Positions 12,851-23,347 of a stretch of DNA of 56,343 bases are shown here, one piece after another; positions within the stretch are counted from its first letter, which is position 1, and the number at the start of each line of letters is the position of its first letter. A program made the position numbers and the translations under genes. The DNA is from Clostridia bacterium (GTDB lineage: Bacteria; Bacillota; Clostridia; Oscillospirales; Acutalibacteraceae). The notes beneath the pieces are model-generated. The model saw only the letters and a program-made list of their open reading frames with translations. It made no database searches and was not told the DNA's origin. Where the stretch lies: assembly GCA_017451425.1 (NCBI GenBank), contig JAFSPP010000035.1, positions 1 through 56,343 on the forward strand, given 5' to 3'.

Positions 12851-14017
12851 TCAGACATATGACTGTTCTACGGTAATGACGGCGAAGCACTTGAAGCAGT
12901 GCTCTTCTACTTCCGCCTTGAGGAGCTTTCCGACTTCCTCGTTGCTCATCTTGTAGTTGGCCGGTACAACGGCATCGAAGATGAGGTTGGTGTGAGTCTC
13001 GCCCGGTACCATGCGGAAGTCGTGGATGGTGATTATCGGGTCAACGCTCTTTACTGCCTTGATTACCGCTTCCTTCATCTTGTTGACGTCCTCATCGTTG
13101 ACTGCGACAGGGTCCATGTGGATTACGGCCTCGCAGTTTAGGCGCGTCTTCAGCTGAACCTCCGCGTTGTCTATCTCGTCATGGAGGATGTATACGTCCT
13201 CATCACCGGGTACTTCGGCGTGAAGAGAGACAAAGATACGGCCGGGGCCGTAGTCGTGGACTATCAGGTCGTGGATGGCGAGGATATGCTCCTGCTCGAG
13301 GGCTATCTCCTCTATCTGCTTTACGAACTCGGGGTCGGGTGCCTGTCCGAGGAGAGGCGCTACCGTGTCCCTGACGGACTCAAAGCCGGTCTTTAAGATG
13401 AGGAGGGCTACGAAGATACCTGCGTAGGCATCTATGTTGAAGCTCGTGAACTTCGAGAGGATCATCGCGGCGAGGGCCACTACCGTGGAGATTGTGTCGG
13501 AGAGCGAGTCTGCCGCCACGGCACCCATAGCCGCGCTGTCAATCTTCCTGCCGACGGTCTTGTTGTAGAAGGCCATGTAGAGTTTGATTAAGATTGCGGC
13601 CACCATTATTCCGCCTGCAAGGAGGCTCGCCTCAATGGGCTCGGGATGAAATACCTTCTGTACGGAGGACTTCATGAGCTCAAATCCCATCAGAAGTATG
13701 AGGAGTGAGACGGCAAGGCCCGAGAGGTACTCCACGCGACCGTGGCCGAAGGGGTGGTCCGGATCGGGCTTCTTTCCCGCGAGGCGGAAGCCGAGCAGGG
13801 TTATTATCGAACTGCCGGCATCTGACAGGTTGTTAAAGGCGTCCGCCGTGATTGAAATCGAGTGCGCGATTGTACCTGCGATGTATTTGCCCGCGAACAT
13901 TAAAAGGTTTAAGAAAATGCCTACAATGCTGCATAAGGTACCATAAGCCCGACGGACCGTCGGGCTTGTGTAGTTCTCGTTATCTTTAATGAAAAATTTT
14001 GAGAGAAGCTTAATCAT
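12851..14017 (-). CDS. Cation diffusion facilitator family metal exporter
   Basis: A 388-residue membrane transporter. The metal-site helices are evident: HSISITADAFNNLSDAGSS (TM2) and AVAADSLSDTISTV (TM5), with DHPFGHGRVEYLSG between them; five to six hydrophobic segments span residues 20-210. The C-terminal cytoplasmic domain is about 170 residues, roughly twice the usual, and seems to hold two related halves (HDLIVHDYGPGRIFVSLHAEVPG and IHDFRMVPGETHTNLIFDAVVP), a feature of a Clostridial subgroup. Exports Zn, Fe or Mn in exchange for protons. Overlaps the upstream membrane-protein gene by four bases. Confidence 0.85.
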   Translation of the reverse strand: MIKLLSKFFIKDNENYTSPTVRRAYGTLCSIVGIFLNLLMFAGKYIAGTIAHSISITADAFNNLSDAGSSIITLLGFRLAGKKPDPDHPFGHGRVEYLSGLAVSLLILLMGFELMKSSVQKVFHPEPIEASLLAGGIMVAAILIKLYMAFYNKTVGRKIDSAAMGAVAADSLSDTISTVVALAAMILSKFTSFNIDAYAGIFVALLILKTGFESVRDTVAPLLGQAPDPEFVKQIEEIALEQEHILAIHDLIVHDYGPGRIFVSLHAEVPGDEDVYILHDEIDNAEVQLKTRLNCEAVIHMDPVAVNDEDVNKMKEAVIKAVKSVDPIITIHDFRMVPGETHTNLIFDAVVPANYKMSNEEVGKLLKAEVEEHCFKCFAVITVEQSYV

Positions 14018-15042
14018 CTAAGTTCACCACTTATACCCATCAAAGCTCCGGGATAGGCCTCCTGGACTTTGATTTCTTCAGGATATTGGATTTTGTATTT
14101 CGCGCCGTCGGAGAGGTTGAGTTCAAGATCTCCGTATACGGACTTCGGAATGACGACAGCGGCAAGGGTATTGTCGGAAGCGGCATTCTTGGCGGCCGCT
14201 ATAAGTTCCATAACTACGCCGTTTTTATATTCACCCTCAGCGGCGAAGAGCTGAGTCATGCGTAAAACAACGTTCTCAAAACCGTTGCTGTCAAGTATTA
14301 CACCTTTGCAGGTGGCGGCATTTCCGACCTTCTCGTCGCCGATATATGCCTCAAATGCCTTATCCGTAAGGGATGTTTCGCCCTGTACACAGCGGATTTC
14401 GATGATCGCGGCCTCCACGCGGTTGCTTCTGTTCTGCGCGGCGGCGTCCTCGGCGGAAATGCCCTCGGCCTCCTGGGCCTTGAGCGCGAGGTCTATCTCA
14501 TCGTCCATATTTATGTTTACACCCGCCATCTGGGCGTTGTACATGTTGACTCTGTGCTCGGTGAGAAAATAGTCGCCTACCGTAAAAGCTATTGAGAAAA
14601 CAATGAACTCAAGCAGGAAGAACCAGATTGACGGCGTATTGACACCGTTTTCGGGATCGAGTTTCATCTCAAGTCCGGAGAGTGAGAAAATAACCGTAAT
14701 GGCCGTAAGGAAGGCACCGAAGAGCAGGCCCTCGATGATAATCATCTTCATGCGGGCTTTGCGCGCTGCATCGTCCTGTGTTACGGGTATGGGTTTTGAG
14801 AAAATATTTACCGGAGCCTTTACCTTCCTGCCCTCAGGCTGCTCGGGTTCGGGCTTGTTGTTGAACAGGTTGTCGATGATAGCCTGTGTGTCAACTTCCT
14901 TTTCCGGTTCGGGTGCAGGCGCGGGTGTTGCGGGTTCTGCGGGTGCCGGCTCTTCCGGTGCTGTGATGGGTGTGCCTGCCGCGGCTGCTATCTGAGCCAC
15001 TGCCGCTTTCATCTCTTCAGCTGTTCTGATCTCGTCTGCCAT
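14014..15042 (-). CDS. Proline/alanine-rich membrane protein of unknown function
   Basis: A 342-residue protein I do not recognise. Residues 1-85 are a low-complexity Pro/Ala/Glu-rich tail (probably cytoplasmic), then two transmembrane segments at about 99-120 and 135-158, then an acidic, Ala-rich cytoplasmic domain of about 180 residues with no clear motif. It is translationally coupled to the cation transporter (ATGA overlap) and sits after the lipoprotein gene, so a joint envelope or metal-related role is possible. Confidence 0.6.
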   Translation of the reverse strand: MADEIRTAEEMKAAVAQIAAAAGTPITAPEEPAPAEPATPAPAPEPEKEVDTQAIIDNLFNNKPEPEQPEGRKVKAPVNIFSKPIPVTQDDAARKARMKMIIIEGLLFGAFLTAITVIFSLSGLEMKLDPENGVNTPSIWFFLLEFIVFSIAFTVGDYFLTEHRVNMYNAQMAGVNINMDDEIDLALKAQEAEGISAEDAAAQNRSNRVEAAIIEIRCVQGETSLTDKAFEAYIGDEKVGNAATCKGVILDSNGFENVVLRMTQLFAAEGEYKNGVVMELIAAAKNAASDNTLAAVVIPKSVYGDLELNLSDGAKYKIQYPEEIKVQEAYPGALMGISGELR

Positions 15043-15052
15043 ATTGCGCCTC

Positions 15053-15757
15053 CTAATCTTTTACAACCACTTTGTCAGTGGCGGGGTCAAACGTTCCGGT
15101 TTCGGGGACTATGGTCACGACCTCAGTCTGTGTGTCCGAACCCGTATCGAATGTAATCTTTACAAAAAACTGCGGGAAGCCTGCCGAGGCGAAGGCGAAG
15201 CCCTGAACCTCTGTCTTTTCAATTGTTCCCGCAGGACCTTTCTCATCAAAGAGCTTTAAGACAAGCTTGTCGAAATCGCCTGCCGTCATGTCACACGCCG
15301 CATACGCGTCGTTTACGGTCGCTTCTTTGTCGTTTGCCTTGTCATAGACATAGGTCGCGACGCTGAAGCCGTCCAGGCTGAGCGCGTTGCCGTAGGTTAC
15401 TATGGCCTGAAGATAACGCTCCGTCTCCTTTATTTCAGTATAGGCGAAGGCGTACTGGAGAGGCTCAGCCGCAGCCGCGTCGCAGAGGGCCTTGACCTCA
15501 GACTCAATGCGGGCGTTTATGGCATCTATTGCCCCGCTCTGACCGTCAACCGAGAAGACCGGGATGGTAGCGTCGTTGAGCATGGTGCCGACTCCGTTTT
15601 TATCCTCGGTTGTGGTGATCTTCGCGGTGGCGCCTATTCCGCTCACCTCCACCGGTTTGGTGGTTTTTTCTTCGGGTTTTTCGTTCTCCTCTTTACTGCA
15701 CGCAGAAAACGCAAGAGCGATAATCAGGCACAGGAGAACAGCAGTAATTTTTTTCAT
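15053..15757 (-). CDS. Lipoprotein with DUF3298/RsiV-like features
   Basis: A 234-residue lipoprotein: signal peptide with lipobox LAFSAC (Cys20), a charged linker, then a domain containing IDAINARIESEVKALC and a strand-rich part (FFVKITFDTGSDTQTEVVTIVPETG) that resembles DUF3298-type domains of RsiV-like proteins. First gene of the leftward lipoprotein-membrane protein-CDF-dehydrogenase-FAD unit. Its promoter (TTGTCA-17 bp-TAGAAT, 15821-15826 and 15798-15803) shares its -35 with the divergent obg promoter. Confidence 0.65.
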   Translation of the reverse strand: MKKITAVLLCLIIALAFSACSKEENEKPEEKTTKPVEVSGIGATAKITTTEDKNGVGTMLNDATIPVFSVDGQSGAIDAINARIESEVKALCDAAAAEPLQYAFAYTEIKETERYLQAIVTYGNALSLDGFSVATYVYDKANDKEATVNDAYAACDMTAGDFDKLVLKLFDEKGPAGTIEKTEVQGFAFASAGFPQFFVKITFDTGSDTQTEVVTIVPETGTFDPATDKVVVKD

Positions 15758-15797
15758 GCCTCAACCTCCGAAAAGATTTGCATAAACATACACAATA

Positions 15798-17138
<1,341 letters not shown>

Positions 17139-17146
17139 GGAGTAAT

Positions 17147-17524
17147 ATGGATAACATATCTCAGCTCAGTCCCCTGACACTCGCCTTCATAGGCGACTGT
17201 GTCTACGAACTGCTCGTGCGCGAGTCGCTCGTTTTGACGGCCAACAGGCCCTCGGGTGATTTTCACGCCGAAAAGATAAAATACGTGAGCGCGGCCGCCC
17301 AGGCCTCGGCCTTTCACCAGATTGAAGATTCCCTCACCGAACACGAGGCGGAAATCTTCAGGCGGGGCCGTAACGCGCACACGACACATACACCGAAAAA
17401 CATGACGAGCGCCGACTACCATGCGGCCACGGGCCTCGAAGCCCTTTTCGGCTACCTCTACCTCTCGGGCGACATGGCCCGCGCTCGCGAACTGTTTGCA
17501 AAAATAACACCGAGTGGTGTATAA
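17147..17524 (+). CDS. mrnC: Mini-ribonuclease III
   Basis: A 125-residue stand-alone RNase III catalytic domain. The signature LAFIGDCVYELLVR and the later TGLEALFGYLYLSG carry the acidic residues of the two-metal site; there is no double-stranded RNA-binding domain. Mini-III matures 23S rRNA termini in Firmicutes. AAGGAG lies just before the ATG and the gap to obg is eight bases, so they are co-transcribed. Confidence 0.92.
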   Translation: MDNISQLSPLTLAFIGDCVYELLVRESLVLTANRPSGDFHAEKIKYVSAAAQASAFHQIEDSLTEHEAEIFRRGRNAHTTHTPKNMTSADYHAATGLEALFGYLYLSGDMARARELFAKITPSGV

Positions 17525-17560
17525 TATTTTGGTAATTTTTGACTTCTAAGGAGTATTCTT

Positions 17561-18310
17561 ATGTCAGGACATTCGAAATGGAGCACCATCAAACGCAAGA
17601 AGGGCGCAAACGACGCCGCAATGGCCAAGGTCTTTACGAAGATCGGCCGTGAGATAGCGGTTGCCGTAAAGGAAGGCGGCGCAGACCCCTCCTCCAACTC
17701 AAAGCTTAAAAACGTCATAGCGAAAGCTAAGGCGGCAAATATTCCGAACGATAACATTGAGCGTGCCATAAAGAAGGCAGCCGGTGAAGGCTCAACAGCC
17801 AACTACGAGGAGAACATCTACGAGGGTTACGGCCCGAACGGCATTGCCGTTTTGGTTGAGACCCTGACGGATAACAAGAACCGTACGGCCGGAAACGTCC
17901 GCCACTACTTTGACAAGTGCGGCGGCAATATGGGCCAGAACGGCTGCGTATCCTTCCTCTTCTCACGCTACGGCGTAATCGCCGTCGAGAAGGAGGACGT
18001 CGATGAGGAGACACTCATGGACGCCGCTTTAGAAGCAGGCGCAATTGACTTCCTCTCAGATGACGAGGGCGTCTATGAAATCCGCACAGAGCCGAACGAC
18101 ATAGGCTCCGTACGCGACGCGCTTGAGGCCGCAGGCTACAAGTTCGCTCTCGCTGAGGTGCAGTACATACCTTCAACCTACACAAGACTTGAGGGTGAGG
18201 ACGCATTGAAGTCCATGGCCAAGATGCTTGAAATGTTCGAGGACGATGATGACGTACAGAACATTTGGCACAACTGGGAGAACGAAGAGGACGCAGAACA
18301 GTACATGTAA
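17561..18310 (+). CDS. yebC: YebC/PmpR-family protein
   Basis: A 249-residue protein beginning [19 protein letters not shown], the family hallmark; [18 protein letters not shown] and a C-terminal acidic tail (WENEEDAEQ) complete the pattern. YebC/TACO1 proteins act at the ribosome on difficult (proline-rich) stretches and have also been reported as transcription factors. Expressed with obg and mrnC and ended by the strong terminator at 18320-18350. Confidence 0.94.
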   Translation: MSGHSKWSTIKRKKGANDAAMAKVFTKIGREIAVAVKEGGADPSSNSKLKNVIAKAKAANIPNDNIERAIKKAAGEGSTANYEENIYEGYGPNGIAVLVETLTDNKNRTAGNVRHYFDKCGGNMGQNGCVSFLFSRYGVIAVEKEDVDEETLMDAALEAGAIDFLSDDEGVYEIRTEPNDIGSVRDALEAAGYKFALAEVQYIPSTYTRLEGEDALKSMAKMLEMFEDDDDVQNIWHNWENEEDAEQYM

Positions 18311-18319
18311 TAAAACCGC

Positions 18320-18350
18320 AAGAGCCGTGAGCGATGTGCTCACGGCTCTT
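18320..18350 (+). terminator. Terminator of the obg-mrnC-yebC unit
   Basis: Thirteen-bp perfect stem AAGAGCCGTGAGC/GCTCACGGCTCTT, loop GATGT, then GCTTT. Confidence 0.88.
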
Positions 18351-18408
18351 GCTTTAGTCAGGGAACTATGTATGGTCAAAGAGGAATGGGGGCCTCTCGA
18401 CTGCGAAA

Positions 18409-18660
18409 TTAAGCGACGCTTGATACTGAGTCGTTCTCGTGCTTTCTGCCCGAGATGACCTTGAGAGCAGCCCTGCGTCTTACGGGCGCTTTCTTCGTTC
18501 TTACGTTCTTTTTAAGGATGTACTTGTTGAAACAGAACTTGAGTACCGGGAAGAGTTCCTCCTCGAAAGCGACGAGTTTTTCCTCGTTCCAGATACCGTA
18601 TGCGATAAGCATTACAACCAGTACTTCAAGGATAACCTTTACTGCAAAACCGAGTGTCAT
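18409..18660 (-). CDS. Small single-span membrane protein
   Basis: An 83-residue protein I cannot assign to a family. Residues 3-21 form one hydrophobic helix (LGFAVKVILEVLVVMLIAYGI), followed by an acidic stretch and a very basic C-terminus (KKNVRTKKAPVRRRAALK). Start at 18660 chosen for GGAGG eight bases upstream. Promoter TTGACA (18739-18744), 16 bp, TATAAT (18717-18722). It is divergent from the PASTA pseudokinase gene. Confidence 0.6.
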   Translation of the reverse strand: MTLGFAVKVILEVLVVMLIAYGIWNEEKLVAFEEELFPVLKFCFNKYILKKNVRTKKAPVRRRAALKVISGRKHENDSVSSVA

Positions 18661-18858
18661 TTTAATTACCTCCGATGTCATTTTCGCTACCGAACATTTA
18701 TTTGATTTACAAGTCCATTATACACGTCTTTTCACATATGTCAACAGAAATGTTCGCAATATTTTTTCAGTTGTCCGTAAATTCGGACTTAACTTGACAA
18801 ATATACCTCTTTCCTTTACTATACTAAAGGTTTATCTAATGTATAAGGAGGCGAAATT

Positions 18859-20475
18859 TTGGGCACGGAAAATCTCTATCTACCCGAAAAAACAGCCATA
18901 GCTGACGGCCGTTATCTCATCGGCAGAGTACTCTCGCACAACGGCGAGGGTGTCACCTATCTTGCCTTCGACACGGAGCGCAAAGCCACGGTTGAAATCC
19001 GTGAATTCCTCCCCGACACTATCTGTATACGCAAGGAAGGTTCCACCCATCTCCTCATAAAGAGCGACAAGAAGCTCCTCTATGACACATGTCTTGCCTC
19101 CTTCCTCGACATGTGGAGAAAACTCGCGCGCATGCGCGGCCTCTCCGCCCTTATACTGGTTGTCGACATAGTTGAAGAGAACAATACGGCCTATGCCGTC
19201 TGCGAGCACACTGACGGAGCCATCTCCCTCAAGGAGTATCTCGCAACAAAGACCGAGGAGGGCTACATCTCCTGGCAGGACGCCAGAGTGCTCTTCATGC
19301 CCATCCTCTCCACCCTCTCGACTCTCCATACCGCAGGTATCATCCACCGCGGTATTTCCCCCGAGACCCTCATTGTCGGACCGGACAACAAGGTCCGCAT
19401 AGGAGGTTTCTCCATACCCGAGTGCAGAAACGTAAAGACGGGCATAAATGCCGAGATCTTCTCAGGCTACGCACCCGTCGAGCAGTACGGTATTGACGTG
19501 CCCTCAGGCCCCTGGACTGACATCTACTCATTCGCGGCAGTCCTCTACCGGGCCCTCATAGGCACCACTCCCATAGACTCCAAGGAGCGTCTTGCCGCCG
19601 ACCGCATGATGATTCCGGCAAAGTTTGCCGAGTTGATTCCGGCCTACGTCATCAACGCCCTCATAAACGCGCTGCAGATAATGCCCGAGGACAGAACGAA
19701 AACGGTTGATCAGCTCAGGGAAGAGCTCTCCGCTTCACCGACGGCAGCCATCGCGGCCGATTTTGAGGCTGAGGCAGAGGCCGCGGAGTCCGAGGCGGAA
19801 TCCGCCCCCGACTACTCAGCCGTTGTCGCACCGCGTCCGAAGAGAAAACCCTCGGCCGCGACAAAGCAGGAGCAGTTGCGCACTGCTTTGAAAGCCGGAG
19901 GCATTGCGGCTGCCGTCGCACTGTTTATCTTCCTCATCCTCTGTCTGACGGTTCTCCGCGGACACTTCGGAAGCGGCGGTTCAAACAAGCCGACTGACCC
20001 TAACACGGGTTCAACAGTCAATTCCGACACCAAGGTACTGGTTCCCACATTTACGGGACGCACCTATACCAATATCTCCTCCCAGAAGTCCTACTTCGAC
20101 GATTTCGTCATCACAACCAAGGAGGAGTACAACACCGAGGTCAACAGGGGCTACGTAATCTCGCAGTCCATTGAGCCCGGCAAGGAGGTGCCTCAGGGCA
20201 CCGAAATCCAGCTCGTCGTCTCCCTGGGCGTTGAACAGGCAGAGATGATAGACGTCGTGGGCGAGACCTACGAGTCGGCTGTGGCCAAGCTCAAAGAGGC
20301 CGGATTTGAAAACGTCAAGAAGATCTCCATGACAAACGACGGTTCACACGTATCCGGCACAGTCGCCTCCTCTCTCCAGAAACCCGGAGAGCTCTACGAC
20401 AAGACCGAGAAGATAACCCTCACGGTCTATGCTGAGGCTCAGACGACTGAGCCCACAACGGAAAAACAGGGCTAA
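18859..20475 (+). CDS. Membrane pseudokinase with extracellular PASTA domains
   Basis: A 538-residue protein with an N-terminal Ser/Thr kinase fold (17-280), an Ala/Glu-rich linker, one transmembrane helix (about 346-366) and two PASTA repeats outside (about 385-450, 455-525). It is shaped like PrkC-type kinases that sense cell-wall fragments, but the catalytic residues are lost: the HRD motif reads HRG (163-165), the loop continues ISPET instead of KPxN, DFG is replaced by GGF, and the ATP lysine is Arg (VEIRE). Translation starts at TTG (18859) with AAGGAGG at seven bases. Promoter TTGACA-17 bp-TACTAT lies upstream. It may act as a scaffold or wall sensor rather than as a kinase. Confidence 0.82.
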   Translation: MGTENLYLPEKTAIADGRYLIGRVLSHNGEGVTYLAFDTERKATVEIREFLPDTICIRKEGSTHLLIKSDKKLLYDTCLASFLDMWRKLARMRGLSALILVVDIVEENNTAYAVCEHTDGAISLKEYLATKTEEGYISWQDARVLFMPILSTLSTLHTAGIIHRGISPETLIVGPDNKVRIGGFSIPECRNVKTGINAEIFSGYAPVEQYGIDVPSGPWTDIYSFAAVLYRALIGTTPIDSKERLAADRMMIPAKFAELIPAYVINALINALQIMPEDRTKTVDQLREELSASPTAAIAADFEAEAEAAESEAESAPDYSAVVAPRPKRKPSAATKQEQLRTALKAGGIAAAVALFIFLILCLTVLRGHFGSGGSNKPTDPNTGSTVNSDTKVLVPTFTGRTYTNISSQKSYFDDFVITTKEEYNTEVNRGYVISQSIEPGKEVPQGTEIQLVVSLGVEQAEMIDVVGETYESAVAKLKEAGFENVKKISMTNDGSHVSGTVASSLQKPGELYDKTEKITLTVYAEAQTTEPTTEKQG

Positions 20476-20484
20476 ACAAAGACA

Positions 20485-20512
20485 AAACAGCGGAGCTTTC
20501 GCTCCGCTGTTT
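20485..20512. terminator. Bidirectional terminator, pseudokinase/citrate synthase
   Basis: Twelve-bp stem AAACAGCGGAGC/GCTCCGCTGTTT with T6 rightward and A4 leftward of the stem, between convergent genes. Confidence 0.88.
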
Positions 20513-20522
20513 TTTATGTCTT

Positions 20523-22031
20523 TTACTTGTCGTACTTGTCTTTGATTTTCTCTTTCACGCGGTTTCGGATTATCATGCGCTTCTTGTCGCGAATCGCCTC
20601 AAGTTCCTCGATTCGCTCAATGCGCTCCTTCTTCGCCTTGCGTCTGAGATCCTCTTCGGTTATCTCGCGTTCTTCCATCGGAATATAATCCTGACGGTCA
20701 CAGATGTTCATGTAAGCGGGACGTATAATCTTGCCGCTGTTTATGATCTCTTCAAGTCTGTGAGCGCTCCAGCCGGCGATTCTCGCGCAGGCGAAGAGCG
20801 GTGTGTAGAGTTCCTCGGGAAGACCGAGCATCTGGTAGGCAAAGCCCGAATAGAAGTCTATGTTTGCGCAGATATCCTTGTACATCTTGCGCTTGCCGGC
20901 GATGATGACCGGAGCGAGATGCGCCACGCGCTCACGGAGTTCGTACTCATCTATGAGTCCCTTCTCCTCCGCCAGCTGCTTTACGGACTCCTTAAGCATC
21001 TGTGCACGAGGATCCGACTTCGTGTAGACGGCGTGGCCCACGCCGTAGATAAGGCCTGCGCCGTCAAAGGCTTCTCCCTCGAGAATCTTCTCGAGATATG
21101 CCTTTATCTCCTCATCATCCGTCCAGTCTTTTACGTGGGCTTTTATGTCCTCAAACATATGTACATTCTTTATGTTCGCTCCGCCGTGCTTCGGTCCCTT
21201 AAGAGAGCCGAGGGCCGCGGCGATTGCGGAATAGGTGTCCGTACCGGAGGACGTCACCACGTGAGTCGTGAAGGTGGAGTTGTTACCGCCGCCGTGCTCC
21301 GCATGGAGTACGAGAGACATGTCAAGCACCCTGGCCTCAGTCTTCGTGAAACTGCTGTCGGCTCTGAGCATGTGAAGTATATTCTCAGCCGCAGAGAGTT
21401 CCGGTCTGGGCGCGTGGATGAAAAACGAGTCTCCGTCATGGTAGTACTTGTATGTCTGATAGCCGTATACGGCCAGCTGCGGAAACAGCGCTATGAGCTC
21501 GAGGCACTGACGAAGCACATTATCTATGGACGTGTCATCGTCCCTGTGGTCATAGGAATAAAGCGTCAGCACGGAACGTGCCAGCGTGTTCATCATGTCA
21601 CGCGAGGGAGCCTTCATGATAATGTCACGGACGAAGTTCGTGGGAAGGGCCCTGTAGCCGGCGAGGATTTCTTTGAATTCGTCGTACTGCATCTCGTTCG
21701 GAAGTTCTCCGAAGAGAAGAAGATAGACGATCTCCTCAAAGGCAAACCCCTTATCGCCGTGTCCGGCAATGAGGTCCTGAATATCGTAACCGCGGTAGCG
21801 GAGAATACCGTCTACCTCGTGTTCGACTCCGTTTTCGTCCGTCTGGCGTCCCCAGATCTCCGAGATTTCAGTGAGGCCCGTTAAGACACCGTGGCCGTCT
21901 AAATCACGCAGACCGCGTTTTACGTCATATTTTGCGTACAAATTGGGGTCAATTGTACTATGTTCAAGTGTAAGTTTTGACAGATCGGTAATCTGATCCG
22001 TTACAATTGAATAAGTATCCGAAAAGTTCAA
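20523..22031 (-). CDS. Citrate synthase
   Basis: A protein of about 502 residues that condenses acetyl-CoA and oxaloacetate (or propionyl-CoA in methylcitrate synthases). Catalytic landmarks are LVLHAEHGGGNNSTF, GVGHAVYTKSDPRA and the AGWSAHRLEE segment. It is longer than usual because of an N-terminal section of about 45 residues and a charged C-terminal tail (KERIERIEELEAIRDKKR). Start: AAAGGAG is followed at six bases by TTG at 22031; the ATG at 22067 would overlap the upstream gene and lacks a site. In a fermenting anaerobe it probably serves glutamate synthesis. Confidence 0.88.
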   Translation of the reverse strand: MNFSDTYSIVTDQITDLSKLTLEHSTIDPNLYAKYDVKRGLRDLDGHGVLTGLTEISEIWGRQTDENGVEHEVDGILRYRGYDIQDLIAGHGDKGFAFEEIVYLLLFGELPNEMQYDEFKEILAGYRALPTNFVRDIIMKAPSRDMMNTLARSVLTLYSYDHRDDDTSIDNVLRQCLELIALFPQLAVYGYQTYKYYHDGDSFFIHAPRPELSAAENILHMLRADSSFTKTEARVLDMSLVLHAEHGGGNNSTFTTHVVTSSGTDTYSAIAAALGSLKGPKHGGANIKNVHMFEDIKAHVKDWTDDEEIKAYLEKILEGEAFDGAGLIYGVGHAVYTKSDPRAQMLKESVKQLAEEKGLIDEYELRERVAHLAPVIIAGKRKMYKDICANIDFYSGFAYQMLGLPEELYTPLFACARIAGWSAHRLEEIINSGKIIRPAYMNICDRQDYIPMEEREITEEDLRRKAKKERIERIEELEAIRDKKRMIIRNRVKEKIKDKYDK

Positions 22032-22047
22032 TTTTATCTCCTTTAAG

Positions 22048-23229
22048 TCATTCGAGGTTGCAGACAATCTCCATGAGATTGTAGATGTCGTCCAGATACC
22101 TGTCCGGTCTTACGAACAGGCCGGTGAAAGAGAAGTGGTTCCTGTTTTCGATGGGCATCTGATACCAGATACCGGGCTGGCAGTATTCCGCGGCACGGAA
22201 TGCGGCAGCCTCTTCGTTTATGGGCGGCATTGAGGAGTTGGTGTTTACGAGTCCGTCGTTGTCCTGGTCCTTCTTCGTGATTATCGGTGATTCGGGCAGG
22301 TAGTTTTCAAATGTTGATACGAGAGCGGCGAAAGGAAGCGTTACTCCCGCCCTGAGCCCGGGCAATGTAGCCCTGCCGAGCACTGTCTTCGTAACTTCGC
22401 CCGAATATGACAGATAGTAGATGTCATCGAATGTGTCAAGTTTCGAGTTGAGTGTCTGCATGCCCCAGGGGCCCATGTCGAAAAAGATGTTGTCGTTCTT
22501 GCGGAGGTATGAGTCTATGGCATCTTCACTGAACTGAAGCTTTGAGCCTTCCTCTCCCCTGGCGATGTAGGCCCTGAGACCGTGCTGGGTGAGAGGCATG
22601 CCGTCCCTATTGTAGTAAGGGTCAACAAAGTGCGTGTACTGAAGGAGCATGTCCGCGGCGGTAGCGGCCTTGGTCATGAGTCTTTTCGCGCCGGGGAAGC
22701 GGCCCTCAAGGGCCTCAGCAGTCGAGATGCCGTCGTTTATGCCCGCGATGGTGACGAGGGCGTGAATCTTACCGCGGAAGCCGCCTCTGAAGAGGTCGGA
22801 AAGTTCTCCTGCGGGGGTGGCGTTTCTCTCCTCCTCGGAACCGTTGTAGAGAAGTTCAATGAAAAGACGGGCTACGGGAGCACCGAAACCGTGAGCAACA
22901 AGAGTGATTTTGTCCCAGGCTTTGAGCATGGGCTTTTCATAGGTCTTGCCGTACCTTGCGTGGCCGTATTTCGAGGAGTGAGCCGCACCGTAGTCAACAG
23001 TGCCGCCTACAAGCTGGGCATAGAGTTCACAGGTCCTGTCCCATACGCTCGAGAGAACCTCGAAGGAGACGGTATGGCACTCCATATCGAGTTTATTCGT
23101 AACAACGTTCTGAAAGCCCGTGGCAGACATACCGAAGTACGGGAAAGCCTTATGCAGTTTTGACTCCTCTCCGTAGGCTATAACGCCGGGAATGAGGATT
23201 ACCGGATATTCATTCTTGTGCTCAAACAT
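22048..23229 (-). CDS. Family I.5-like lipase homologue without the nucleophile serine
   Basis: A 393-residue protein related to Geobacillus/Staphylococcus lipases: PVILIPGV, the VDYGAAHSSKYGHARYGKTY loop, the DNDGLVNT acid segment and the NHFSF histidine are all present. The nucleophile elbow, AHSQGG in active relatives, reads AHGFGA (112-117), so Ser114 is Gly. There is no signal peptide. It should not be an active serine hydrolase; a binding or regulatory role is possible. GGAGG precedes the ATG at 23229. It is directly upstream of citrate synthase on the same strand. Confidence 0.75.
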   Translation of the reverse strand: MFEHKNEYPVILIPGVIAYGEESKLHKAFPYFGMSATGFQNVVTNKLDMECHTVSFEVLSSVWDRTCELYAQLVGGTVDYGAAHSSKYGHARYGKTYEKPMLKAWDKITLVAHGFGAPVARLFIELLYNGSEEERNATPAGELSDLFRGGFRGKIHALVTIAGINDGISTAEALEGRFPGAKRLMTKAATAADMLLQYTHFVDPYYNRDGMPLTQHGLRAYIARGEEGSKLQFSEDAIDSYLRKNDNIFFDMGPWGMQTLNSKLDTFDDIYYLSYSGEVTKTVLGRATLPGLRAGVTLPFAALVSTFENYLPESPIITKKDQDNDGLVNTNSSMPPINEEAAAFRAAEYCQPGIWYQMPIENRNHFSFTGLFVRPDRYLDDIYNLMEIVCNLE

Positions 23230-23347
23230 TGAAATACCTCCACAAAGTTGCCGAGAATAATACAGGTAAGATAATAACATATTTAATGTACTCAGGTCAA
23301 ATTATTATATGTACAAAATCGTTCTTTTCTGTTAAAATCTCTGTGTT

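Noticed and set aside
22032..22067. ATG at 22067 as citrate synthase start
   Set aside because: It overlaps the upstream coding end and lacks a ribosome site, while AAAGGAG is correctly spaced before TTG at 22031.
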